From: Dorea sp. CAG:317
GTDB taxonomy: Bacteria > Bacillota > Clostridia > Lachnospirales > Lachnospiraceae
Direction of reading: 5' to 3'
NCBI GenBank assembly: GCA_000433535.1
Contig: FR892672.1
Location: 56,497 to 88,369, forward strand
DNA length: 31,873 bases
Numbering within the stretch: the stretch's first letter is position 1; each line of letters starts with the position of its first letter. Under the pieces are notes generated by a model, which searched no databases, was not told where the DNA came from, and saw nothing but the letters and a program-made list of their open reading frames with translations. Of this stretch, positions 25,171 through 31,873 are shown in pieces. A program made the position numbers and the translations under genes.

Positions 25171-25205
25171 AACAGTCCGATCAGAAAACACACGACCGGA
25201 CTGTT
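25171..25205 (-). terminator. Hairpin between ileS and glgP, possible weak terminator
   Basis: A perfect 9-bp stem (25171-25179 with 25197-25205) encloses a 17-base loop, four bases after the ileS stop codon. No T run follows on the minus strand, so it may attenuate or protect a 3' end rather than terminate fully. On the plus strand it is followed by TCTTT. Confidence 0.4.
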
Positions 25206-25208
25206 TCT

Positions 25209-28200
25209 TTACTGCTTCTCAACACCAAGCACTACATTTTCACCGTTAATCTTCCACTCTTTTGTATAGCCTTCCGGAGCTTTCTTATCAACAGATACTG
25301 CCAGTGTTTCTGCACCGATCTCCTGTGCATGAGCTGCAAATACAGCCTCTGCTTTCTCGCTTCCCTCATAAGTGATCGCAATATTATCCATAACTTCAAA
25401 ATTTGCTTCCTTACGCATGGTCTGCACTTTACTGATGATCTCACGGACAAAACCTTCTTCCAGTAATTCTTCAGAAAGATTTGTATCAAGAACCACTGTA
25501 ATTCCATTGTCATTTTCAGACACATATCCTTCCATCTGCGCAGACTCGATCAGGAGATCCTCGCGGAATAAAGTCACTTCCTGACCATTTACATCAAGCT
25601 TCAGCGCATCCGCCGCATTCAGCTCATCCATTGCCGCATTTCCATCAAGAGAAGATAACGCTGCCTTGATTCCACCAAGCAGTTTACCGTATTTTGGTCC
25701 AACGGTCTTCAACTGTGGTTTAAATGTATAAGATGTAAATTCGCGAACCTCATCTGTAAATTTCACATTTTTAACATTCAGCTCTTCCTTCACAATATCC
25801 TGGTAGAATTCCGGAAGGTCGAAACCGGCTTTTACATACATCTGACCGATCGGCTGACGGTTTTTGATATTTGCTGTATTTCTGCATGCGCGTCCCATGA
25901 CAACCATTTTCAGGACTTTGTCCATATTCTCTTCTAACTCTTTGTCAATGTACGCCTCGTCTGCAACAGGGAAGTCACACAGGTGGATACTTTCCTTCGC
26001 ATCTTTATCAATGCTTCTTACGAGATTCTGGTAAATGTCTTCTGTCATAAACGGAATCATCGGCGCAGCAGCTTTACATACTTCTACAAGCGCTGTGTAA
26101 AGAGTCATGTACGCATTGATCTTATCCTGCTCCATTCCTTTTGCCCAGAAACGCTCACGGCTTCTTCTTACATACCAGTTACTCATATCATCTACAAAAT
26201 CCTGAAGCGCTCTTGCTGTCTCAGGAATTCTGTAATTTGCAAGATTATCGTCTACCTCTTTAATAAGCGTATTTAACTTAGACAGAAGCCATTTATCCAT
26301 AATGGATAATTTATCATATTCCAATGTATATTTTGTAGCATCAAAATTGTCAATATTTGCATACAGTACAAAGAATGCGTAAGTATTCCACAAAGTTCCC
26401 ATAAATTTACGCTGTCCCTCTACAACTGCCTTGCCATGGAAACGGTTTGGAAGCCATGGAGCGCTATTTACATAGAAATACCAGCGGATCGCGTCAGCGC
26501 CGTATTTCTCAAGCGCATCGAAAGGATCAACTGCATTTCCCTTGGACTTACTCATCTTCTGTCCGTTTTCATCCTGAACATGCCCCAGAACGATAACGTT
26601 CTTATAAGGCGCCTCGTTGAAAATAAGGGTTGAAATCGCAAGCAGGGAGTAGAACCATCCACGTGTCTGGTCTACAGCCTCGGAAATAAATGCTGCCGGG
26701 AACTGTTTCTCGAACAATTCTTTATTTTCAAATGGATAGTGAAGCTGTGCGAACGGCATAGATCCACTGTCAAACCAGCAGTCAATAACTTCCGGTACAC
26801 GATGCATCGGTTTACCGCATTTCGGACAGCGAATCGTAACCTCATCAATATATGGACGATGAAGTTCAATATCGTCCGGGCAGTTATCAGACATTTCTTT
26901 TAATTCCTCAATGCTGCCAATAGAATGCTGGTGACCGCATTCGCACTCCCAGATGTTCAGAGGAGTTCCCCAGTAACGGTTACGGCTGATACCCCAGTCC
27001 TGTACATTCTCCAGCCAGTCGCCGAAGCGTCCTTTACCAATGCTCTCAGGAATCCAGTTGATGGTATTGTTATTTGCGATCAGGTCATCTTTTACCGCTG
27101 TCATGTTGATAAACCATGACTCACGCGCATAGTAAATAAGTGGTGTGTCACATCTCCAACAATGTGGATAACTATGCTCAAAGTTCGGAGCCTCAAAGAG
27201 AAGTTCTCTTTCTTCAAGATCCTTTAACACCTCCGGGTCTGCCTTCTTAACAAACATACCGGCAAATGGAGTTGTCTCACCCATATTACCCTTTTCGTCA
27301 ACTAACTGAACGAACGGCATGTCGTATTTGCGTCCAACCTTGGCATCGTCCTCACCAAATGCAGGCGCAATATGAACGACACCGGTACCATCTGTCAGTG
27401 TTACATAAGTATCACATGTAATGAAGAATGCTTTCTTATGCTGTTTGTCTGCACACTCTGCCGCACACTGGTACAATGGCTCATATTCTTTATATTCCAG
27501 ATCTTTACCCTTATATGTCTCCAAAACTTCATATGCAGGAACCTCTTCCCCGTCTTCTGTCTTCTGTGCAAGCTTGCCAAGAACCGTATCAAGAAGCGCA
27601 CACGCCATGTAATAAACATATCCATCTGCTGCCTTAACTTTCGCATAATCCTCTTCCGGATTTACACAAAGACCAATGTTAGACGGCAATGTCCATGGTG
27701 TGGTTGTCCATGCAAGGAAATAAGCATCTTCACCGATGACTTTAAATCTTACGATTGCAGAACGCTCTTTGACATCCTTATATCCCTGTGCAACTTCCTG
27801 TGCGGAAAGCGGAGTTCCGCAACGCGGACAGTAGGGCACAATCTTAAATCCTTTATAGAGAAGACCTTTGTCCCAGATTTTTTTGAGCGCCCACCACTCA
27901 GACTCGATAAATTCATTGTGGTAAGTAACATAAGGATTCTCCATATCCGCCCAGAAACCAACGGTGCTTGAGAAATCTTCCCACATACCTTTGTATTTCC
28001 ATACGCTTTCTTTACACTTATCGATAAATGGCTCCAGACCATATTCTTCAATCTGATCTTTTCCATCAAGTCCAAGCGCTTTCTCAACCTCAAGCTCAAC
28101 CGGAAGACCGTGAGTATCCCATCCGGCTTTTCTTGGAACCTCATAACCCTTCATTGTACGGTATCTTGGAATCATATCCTTAATCACACGTGTAAGCACA

Positions 28201-28373
28201 TGACCGATGTGCGGCTTACCATTTGCTGTCGGAGGGCCGTCATAGAACATATACATCTCATTGCCTTCCCGCTGCTTCATACTTTTTTCAAAAATATCGT
28301 TTTCTGCCCAGAACTTTTCTGTAGCTTTCTCTCTGTCAACAAAATTCAGATCTGTTGAAACCTTCTTATACAT
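25209..28373 (-). CDS. ileS: Isoleucyl-tRNA synthetase (long, eukaryote-like type 2 form)
   Basis: The 1054-residue class I enzyme charges tRNA-Ile. HIGH is at 55-58 (NGKPHIGHVL) and KMSKS at about 606-610. The editing domain lies between about 200 and 400, with TTTPWTLPSN. Cysteine pairs occur at CPRC (about 183), WECECG and RCPKCG. The length and the DREKATEKFWAENDIFEKS start resemble the type 2 IleRS of eukaryotes and some bacteria, which is usually little affected by mupirocin. Type and drug response are inferred from sequence style. AAAGGAGGAG precedes the ATG. An Ile T-box leader and repeat copy 6 lie upstream. Confidence 0.96.
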   Translation of the reverse strand: MYKKVSTDLNFVDREKATEKFWAENDIFEKSMKQREGNEMYMFYDGPPTANGKPHIGHVLTRVIKDMIPRYRTMKGYEVPRKAGWDTHGLPVELEVEKALGLDGKDQIEEYGLEPFIDKCKESVWKYKGMWEDFSSTVGFWADMENPYVTYHNEFIESEWWALKKIWDKGLLYKGFKIVPYCPRCGTPLSAQEVAQGYKDVKERSAIVRFKVIGEDAYFLAWTTTPWTLPSNIGLCVNPEEDYAKVKAADGYVYYMACALLDTVLGKLAQKTEDGEEVPAYEVLETYKGKDLEYKEYEPLYQCAAECADKQHKKAFFITCDTYVTLTDGTGVVHIAPAFGEDDAKVGRKYDMPFVQLVDEKGNMGETTPFAGMFVKKADPEVLKDLEERELLFEAPNFEHSYPHCWRCDTPLIYYARESWFINMTAVKDDLIANNNTINWIPESIGKGRFGDWLENVQDWGISRNRYWGTPLNIWECECGHQHSIGSIEELKEMSDNCPDDIELHRPYIDEVTIRCPKCGKPMHRVPEVIDCWFDSGSMPFAQLHYPFENKELFEKQFPAAFISEAVDQTRGWFYSLLAISTLIFNEAPYKNVIVLGHVQDENGQKMSKSKGNAVDPFDALEKYGADAIRWYFYVNSAPWLPNRFHGKAVVEGQRKFMGTLWNTYAFFVLYANIDNFDATKYTLEYDKLSIMDKWLLSKLNTLIKEVDDNLANYRIPETARALQDFVDDMSNWYVRRSRERFWAKGMEQDKINAYMTLYTALVEVCKAAAPMIPFMTEDIYQNLVRSIDKDAKESIHLCDFPVADEAYIDKELEENMDKVLKMVVMGRACRNTANIKNRQPIGQMYVKAGFDLPEFYQDIVKEELNVKNVKFTDEVREFTSYTFKPQLKTVGPKYGKLLGGIKAALSSLDGNAAMDELNAADALKLDVNGQEVTLFREDLLIESAQMEGYVSENDNGITVVLDTNLSEELLEEGFVREIISKVQTMRKEANFEVMDNIAITYEGSEKAEAVFAAHAQEIGAETLAVSVDKKAPEGYTKEWKINGENVVLGVEKQ

Positions 28374-28384
28374 AAAACTCCTCC

Positions 28385-28447
28385 TTTGGGGACGTGTACA
28401 AATGAAAAAAACTCCGTCCCAAATTAAAAATACCCTGTCCCTTGTGG
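28385..28447 (-). repeat. Repeat copy 6 of the GGGAC family, in the ileS leader
   Basis: On the minus strand two 22-bp units (28426-28447 with GGGACAGGGT and 28404-28425 with GGGACGGAGT) are followed by a diverged inverted half-unit at 28385-28403. Only a short GGGAC / GTCCC stem remains. It lies between the T-box terminator and the ileS start, and its last bases run into the ileS ribosome binding site. Confidence 0.75.
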
Positions 28448-28491
28448 AATCCCTCTGTTATCCACACAGTTATCCCATACGCAAGGAACAT

Positions 28492-28759
28492 AAAAAGCTC
28501 CCATCCTGAATAGGACGGGAGCATTACTCACGTTTATATACCACCTAAACATACTATCATATGTCTTTCCTGTAACGGGGAAATTCCGGCAGAACCTACT
28601 GGGGAAAACCGGGATCATTCCATGATGTTCCTTTCAGTGTCTGCAGCTCAGAAGTGATATTCAAATATATCTTACTCATACCGGTCTTTCACCATCTCCG
28701 GCTCGCTGAAATTTTCTTACATATCTTACTGTCTTCGTCATCGTTTTTTTCTTTATGCA
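28492..28759 (-). promoter_or_regulatory. T-box riboswitch, isoleucine-specific (ileS leader)
   Basis: The minus-strand leader has a stem I region (about 28650-28740), a T-box motif GGTGGTATATAAACG at 28532-28546, and an intrinsic terminator. The terminator is a 10-bp stem (28497-28506 with 28513-28522) followed by TTTTT at 28492-28496. An AUC codon at 28656-28658, followed by A in the probable specifier loop, fits tRNA-Ile. Uncharged tRNA-Ile should favour the antiterminator and ileS expression. The fold is read by eye. Confidence 0.88.
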
Positions 28760-28765
28760 CGATAT

Positions 28766-28795
28766 ATTATAGTAAAAATTTCCTTGATTCGTCAA
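28766..28795 (-). promoter_or_regulatory. Promoter of the ileS T-box leader
   Basis: On the minus strand -35 TTGACG (28790-28795) and a perfect -10 TATAAT (28766-28771) are 18 bp apart. It lies directly after the stop codon of the decayed carboxypeptidase gene. Confidence 0.8.
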
Positions 28796-28803
28796 GCATT
28801 TTT

Positions 28804-29740
28804 TTATTTTTTCCGCCTCTGACCTTGTTGATCCTGCCTGCGCTTCTTTTGACCCTTGCTGCGCCTGCGTTTTCTCTTCAACTTTTTTTGGTACTGTACT
28901 AACCGGACTATGAACAACAGGATCAACAGCAGCAATATTATGATAAACACGTTGACCAGCATTTGTCTGAGGCTCTTCTTGCCGGACTTATCCGTCTCAT
29001 TATCAGAGGCTTTCTCCTGCTTCTTAATATCCGGGCTATGCTCTTTTTTATATTTTCGCTTACTTTCGCTTTGGCCGAGCCCACAAAATTTCCTTCATAA
29101 GTGTAGGTTAAGACTGCCGTGTCTTTCTCTTTTTCATCAACCTTCATTTCCATGTCGAGATCCGATAATTCTACACCCTTGGGAACAACCACATATCCAC
29201 AGTTCTCCCTGCTTTCATCCTCCAGAATCTCACTGATGTCTTCGCTTGTCTCCTGACCTTTTAGTTCGATCTTTTCGAAATTGTCAAAAGCATAGCACGA
29301 TCTAAAAAATTCCGGATACTTGAAAAGCTCCCGTCCAATAAGCGCCATATCTCTTGCGCTTGTATAGTGATTCTCATCGTGAAGACCATTGGCATTGACA
29401 AAATTAGAATTACTTCCTCCAAGCTCTTTACAGCGGATATTCATCTGCTCAATAAACCACTGGTAATCATTCCCTGCATTTTTTCCTACATTTTCCGCCA
29501 CTGCATACGCAGCCTCACCGTAAGTTCCCGGACCCTGCGGCCACCCTTTTATATCGTTGGTCGCTATGGGCATATCGTAATACTTTTGCAGCTGCTGTGT
29601 CTGAAAAGCTGCAGCTCTTCTTTCGTTAAGTCTGCCGGCGGCTGTTCCTCCGGCGTTATCTGCGGAGCAGCATTGGCTGTCATACTCATTCCCAGACAAA
29701 GTGCCACAATCAGCATCACTGATAATAAACGTTTCTTCAT
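28804..29740 (-). pseudogene. Decayed D-alanyl-D-alanine carboxypeptidase (DacF/PBP5-like)
   Basis: A signal peptide starts at 29740 (MKKRLLSVMLIVALCLGM, ending in TANA) with GAGGA upstream. It continues in a frame that stops at 29564, while the rest of the protein lies in another frame. That frame has typical PBP5-like segments: NDIKGWPQGP, AYAVAENVGKNAG, FVNANGLHDENHYTSARDMALIG and the C-terminal-domain stretch GYVVVPKGVELSDL. Between NDIKGWPQGP and AYAVAE the region bearing SxxK and SxN is missing, and the KTG region is missing further on. A second frameshift in an A run near 29046-29051 separates the C-terminal membrane helix (VNVFIIILLLLILLFIV) and basic tail, whose frame ends at 28804. 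Total length is about 310 codons, against 400 or more in relatives. It cannot be a working peptidase. Confidence 0.85.
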
Positions 29741-30206
29741 ATTTTTATCCTCAATCACTCTCCCAAATTCATACCCTTATCATACCACATTTATATTATA
29801 TTTACGTTTACATTTTTTACTCACTCCCGCTCTCTTCTCCTGCATATAATGCAGGAAAATCCTTGTCCTTACCACCTTTACCCATAAAAAATATAATACA
29901 TAAATATTACAGGGTACCATAGACAGGTACAATCACCCATCTACAATACCCTGTAGTTGAAACGCTTATGTTTCTATTTTGCTTTTTTATTCTTACCTTA
30001 TGTCTATCTATATTTTCAGAAAAAAGAAAACATCAATTATACAACTGCTTTTCCATTACATTTACGTGTATCTTTTGTTTGACTGAAAAATTTTTGGAAT
30101 ATCTGACCGAATGGTCTTGATGTTTAGAACGATATAAAATCTATCAGAATTTTCAGATAGAACAAGTATAATATGTTCTTGCCGGAAAAGCAAGCGGAAC
30201 TATAAT
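29741..30206. other. Intergenic stretch, about 470 bp, A/T-rich
   Basis: I see no gene here. On the minus strand TGG-TATGAT at 29779-29787 could be an extended -10 for the decayed carboxypeptidase gene. A nested inverted repeat lies at 29908-29955. An imperfect palindrome (CTATC ... GATAG) lies at about 30141-30160, and TATAAT occurs near 30168. The rest shows no recognisable signal. Confidence 0.4.
29908..29955. repeat. Nested inverted repeat, possible structured RNA or operator
   Basis: TACAGGGTA (29908-29916) and TACCCTGTA (29947-29955) are perfect inverted copies. Inside them TAGA pairs with TCTA and then GG with CC. The arms are separated by small symmetric internal loops (cca/caa and ca/ca). 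No T run follows directly on either strand, so it is not a simple terminator. It lies about 170 bp upstream of the decayed carboxypeptidase gene. Confidence 0.45.
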
Positions 30207-30244
30207 AAAAAACCGCCGCCAGCAGATTTCTCTGCCGACGGCGG
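30207..30244 (-). terminator. Strong intrinsic terminator of the surface-protein cassette
   Basis: A 14-bp G/C-rich stem (30231-30244 with 30213-30226, two G-U pairs) has a GAAA tetraloop on the minus strand and is followed by six T at 30207-30212. It lies ten bases after the stop codon of the last small membrane-protein gene. Confidence 0.92.
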
Positions 30245-30253
30245 GTCTTCATT

Positions 30254-30454
30254 TTAAATCGTTTCGCTTTCACTATCCATCTGTGCTGTATCGTCTGCAT
30301 ACAACTCAGCGATCTGATCCTCCAGATCCTTTTCTTGCTTTTTCATGTCATGATGTTTCCAGGCAAACACTACAATAACAAGAATCAACACAATCAGTGC
30401 CGGAAGATCCCACCAGCAAAAGCCTAATGTTGTATGTTCTAATATATATGACAT
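30254..30454 (-). CDS. Small membrane protein with LG-x3-WDLPAL motif (paralogue 1)
   Basis: The 66-residue protein has LG at 10-11 and WDLPAL at 15-20 leading into one membrane helix (about 17-32). A basic KHHDMKKQEKDLEDQ stretch and an acidic tail likely to be coiled-coil follow. AAGGAGG lies seven bases before the ATG, so it is well translated. It is a clear paralogue of the next gene upstream: the same motif and layout recur, and similarity is visible in the DNA too. I do not recognise a named family. It is the last gene of the cassette before a strong terminator. A role in assembling or anchoring the upstream surface protein is a guess from position. Confidence 0.8.
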   Translation of the reverse strand: MSYILEHTTLGFCWWDLPALIVLILVIVVFAWKHHDMKKQEKDLEDQIAELYADDTAQMDSESETI

Positions 30455-30475
30455 ATCTATTCCTCCTTCTTGTTA

Positions 30476-30703
30476 TTATGCGTTTGTAGAACTTTCATTC
30501 CATTCATTTCGTTCTTCGAACTCTTTCTGCATAGCTTCCAGCTTCTCTTGTCTTTCCTCATCGAAATCTTTCTCACGTTTCTTCTGATTATGAGTATGAA
30601 CAATCAGCATCACGATCATAATCACTCCTACCAGAAGCGCCGGCAGATCCCAGAAGTGTAAGCCTAAACTATTGTGTACAAAATATGAAAAATTATACAA
30701 CAT
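30476..30703 (-). CDS. Small membrane protein with LG-x3-WDLPAL motif (paralogue 2)
   Basis: The 75-residue protein has LG at 13-14 and WDLPAL at 18-23 running into a membrane helix (about 20-36), then a highly charged helix (about 40-66) with coiled-coil character. A perfect AAGGAGGT lies eight bases before the ATG. The gene is 21 bases upstream of paralogue 1 and 44 bases downstream of the MBG protein, all on the minus strand. The three proteins share a membrane helix followed by a Lys/Glu/Arg-rich cytoplasmic tail, so interaction through coiled coils is plausible. No known family is assigned. Confidence 0.82.
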   Translation of the reverse strand: MLYNFSYFVHNSLGLHFWDLPALLVGVIMIVMLIVHTHNQKKREKDFDEERQEKLEAMQKEFEERNEWNESSTNA

Positions 30704-30747
30704 ATTGATTACCTCCTTCTCAAAATAACTAGATTAAATCTGTATCT

Positions 30748-31873
30748 TTACTCTGCCGATTCCTGCTGTTCTCTTTTGAGCTTCTCTGTCTCAAGTTCTT
30801 CTGCAAGTTCAGCAATTCTCTCCTGCCGTTTCTTCATGCTTCTTGTATATGCTGCATATATGATCATAGCTGCTAACATCAGTAAGAAGTGTAATATACA
30901 GCACTTGTGATCATCAAGATCTCGTTTTGCTAACGGTACGTCTTCTTCCACTACCGGAACAACTTCAACATCACCGTCTTCGTTCGCTCTAACCTCTGCT
31001 CCAACCGGTGTTCCATCTGCCGGCGCTGCTGTTGTGCCTCCGCCTGGTGTAGCCGGTGTGGTCGGTGTAGCCGGTGTGGTCGGTGTAGCTGGTGTGGTTG
31101 GTGTGGTCGGTGTCGGGATTGCTGTGTAAACTACAGTAAGTGTTATGTTCTGCTGGATACCATTAGCATCGCTTCTGACAAATGCATAATTCGGTGTATA
31201 ACCATTAACTGTCGGAGACATCCGACTATAAGTCTCACCTCTCAGAAGCTGCTGTGTAAATGTCGGCGCTGCTGTTGCTCCATTACTAAATACATAGTTG
31301 ATTGTAAGAGTGTAGTATGGTCTTTCTATTGTTAATGTTCCCAGATCTTCTTTTGCAATTGTATAGTTCGTCTCTTTTGCTGTTCCGCTCCATTCAATCT
31401 CATAAGTATTCTGTGCTGTTCCCTCTTCTGTGATTGTTCCTGTTGTTCTAAATGTTGCTGTCTCATTATTTACCAATCCTTCAAGAGTTCCATCAGCTGT
31501 TAATGGAGTTCCATCATATCTCTTACTTGCACTTGAAGTTGTTACAATTAATGGTGCTTTAGTAATATGATAAAACCTTACTACTTCGCCACTATAGTTT
31601 CCTACTCCTTTAATTGTAACTATAACTGCTCCTACATTTGTACAATCCTCTGAGTAGCTTACTGTATAATCTGTTCCTTTTGCTAATGTCTTGCCTGTTT
31701 CCTTATCAGAAATCGTTGGCTCCCATTTCTGTTCAGAACCATTGTAGACCTTATCTTCCGGCATATCTCCTGTAAATGCGAATCTTGCATCCGGATCTGG
31801 TTCCCCAGGAATCACAATCTCAGCTGCTGTTACTTCCAACATTCCAAGGTCTTCGGTCTTCACTTCATAGTTC
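30748..31873 (-). CDS. MBG-repeat surface protein (C-terminal part; N-terminus beyond the window)
   Basis: The frame is open to the window edge and 374 residues are visible, so the true start lies outside. The visible part begins inside one MBG-type repeat (NYEVKTEDLG). More repeat sequence follows: KVYNGSEQKWEP, GVGNYSGEVV, KRYDGTPLTADGTLEGL and NYTIAKEDLGTL. Next come a MucBP/InlB-like segment (YTLTINYVFSNG) and a Thr/Pro-rich stalk. There is no LPXTG signal. The C-terminus instead has DDHKCC, a membrane helix (ILHFLLMLAAMIIYAAY) and a basic, then Glu-rich tail. It is probably a large adhesin-like protein anchored in the membrane by its C-terminus. Two small membrane proteins follow. Confidence 0.85.
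   Translation of the reverse strand, partial: NYEVKTEDLGMLEVTAAEIVIPGEPDPDARFAFTGDMPEDKVYNGSEQKWEPTISDKETGKTLAKGTDYTVSYSEDCTNVGAVIVTIKGVGNYSGEVVRFYHITKAPLIVTTSSASKRYDGTPLTADGTLEGLVNNETATFRTTGTITEEGTAQNTYEIEWSGTAKETNYTIAKEDLGTLTIERPYYTLTINYVFSNGATAAPTFTQQLLRGETYSRMSPTVNGYTPNYAFVRSDANGIQQNITLTVVYTAIPTPTTPTTPATPTTPATPTTPATPGGGTTAAPADGTPVGAEVRANEDGDVEVVPVVEEDVPLAKRDLDDHKCCILHFLLMLAAMIIYAAYTRSMKKRQERIAELAEELETEKLKREQQESAE
31045..31115 (-). repeat. Short tandem repeat encoding the Thr/Pro stalk
   Basis: About 70 bp of repeats with a 9-bp or 18-bp period, built from GGTGT-type plus-strand words, encode TPTTPATP-like residues. Such tracts change length by slippage, which would alter stalk length in multiples of three residues and keep the frame. 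Confidence 0.75.

Noticed and set aside
27372..27971. Plus-strand open frame of 199 codons
   Set aside because: Antisense to ileS, with shadow-like composition.
29367..29849. Plus-strand open frame of 160 codons
   Set aside because: Antisense to the carboxypeptidase pseudogene, with no ribosome binding site or domain.

Overview
The window reads as chromosome of an anaerobic, spore-forming Firmicute of the Lachnospiraceae type (Dorea / Blautia / Mediterraneibacter-like). The reasons are AAGGAGG-type ribosome binding sites, moderate A+T content, T-box leaders on two tRNA synthetase genes, sporulation genes (spmA, spmB, spoIID and a spoIIQ-like gene), meso-diaminopimelate dehydrogenase, and a large MBG-domain surface protein. 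There is no prophage, CRISPR array, rRNA or tRNA gene that I can see. The placement is inference from gene content, not a database match.

Left part (1-8858, all minus strand): the N-terminal part of a LytTR-type response regulator with a 9-bp direct repeat upstream of its promoter; a VOC/glyoxalase-fold protein; a DUF2871 membrane protein; a 5'-truncated membrane-protein gene; a Cache-GGDEF diguanylate cyclase; and a Cache-(degenerate GGDEF)-EAL phosphodiesterase. The phosphodiesterase sits downstream of an alpha/beta hydrolase and citrate synthase, which are translationally coupled (TAATG). The c-di-GMP synthase and hydrolase genes are separated by a terminator and a new promoter.

Middle (8895-20654): rsmA, tatD, ddh and metG on the minus strand, metG under a Met T-box; then DUF885 peptidase (+), murI (-), a nuclease lipoprotein (+), spmB (-), spmA (+), a hemolysin III family protein (+) and a GIY-YIG protein (-). 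Intergenic gaps here carry copies of one repeat family, built from 22-bp direct units ending in an inverted half-unit, mostly lying at stop codons.

Right part (20732-31873, minus strand): spoIIQ-like and spoIID with recognisable forespore (sigma F) and mother-cell (sigma E) type promoters, glgP, ileS under an Ile T-box, a decayed D-alanyl-D-alanine carboxypeptidase gene lacking its catalytic motifs, and a cassette of two small paralogous membrane proteins downstream of an MBG-repeat surface protein that runs off the window. The most interesting points are the glgP/spoIID junction, where terminator, sigma E promoter and ribosome binding site overlap; the modular 22-bp repeat family; and the surface-protein/small-membrane-protein cassette.
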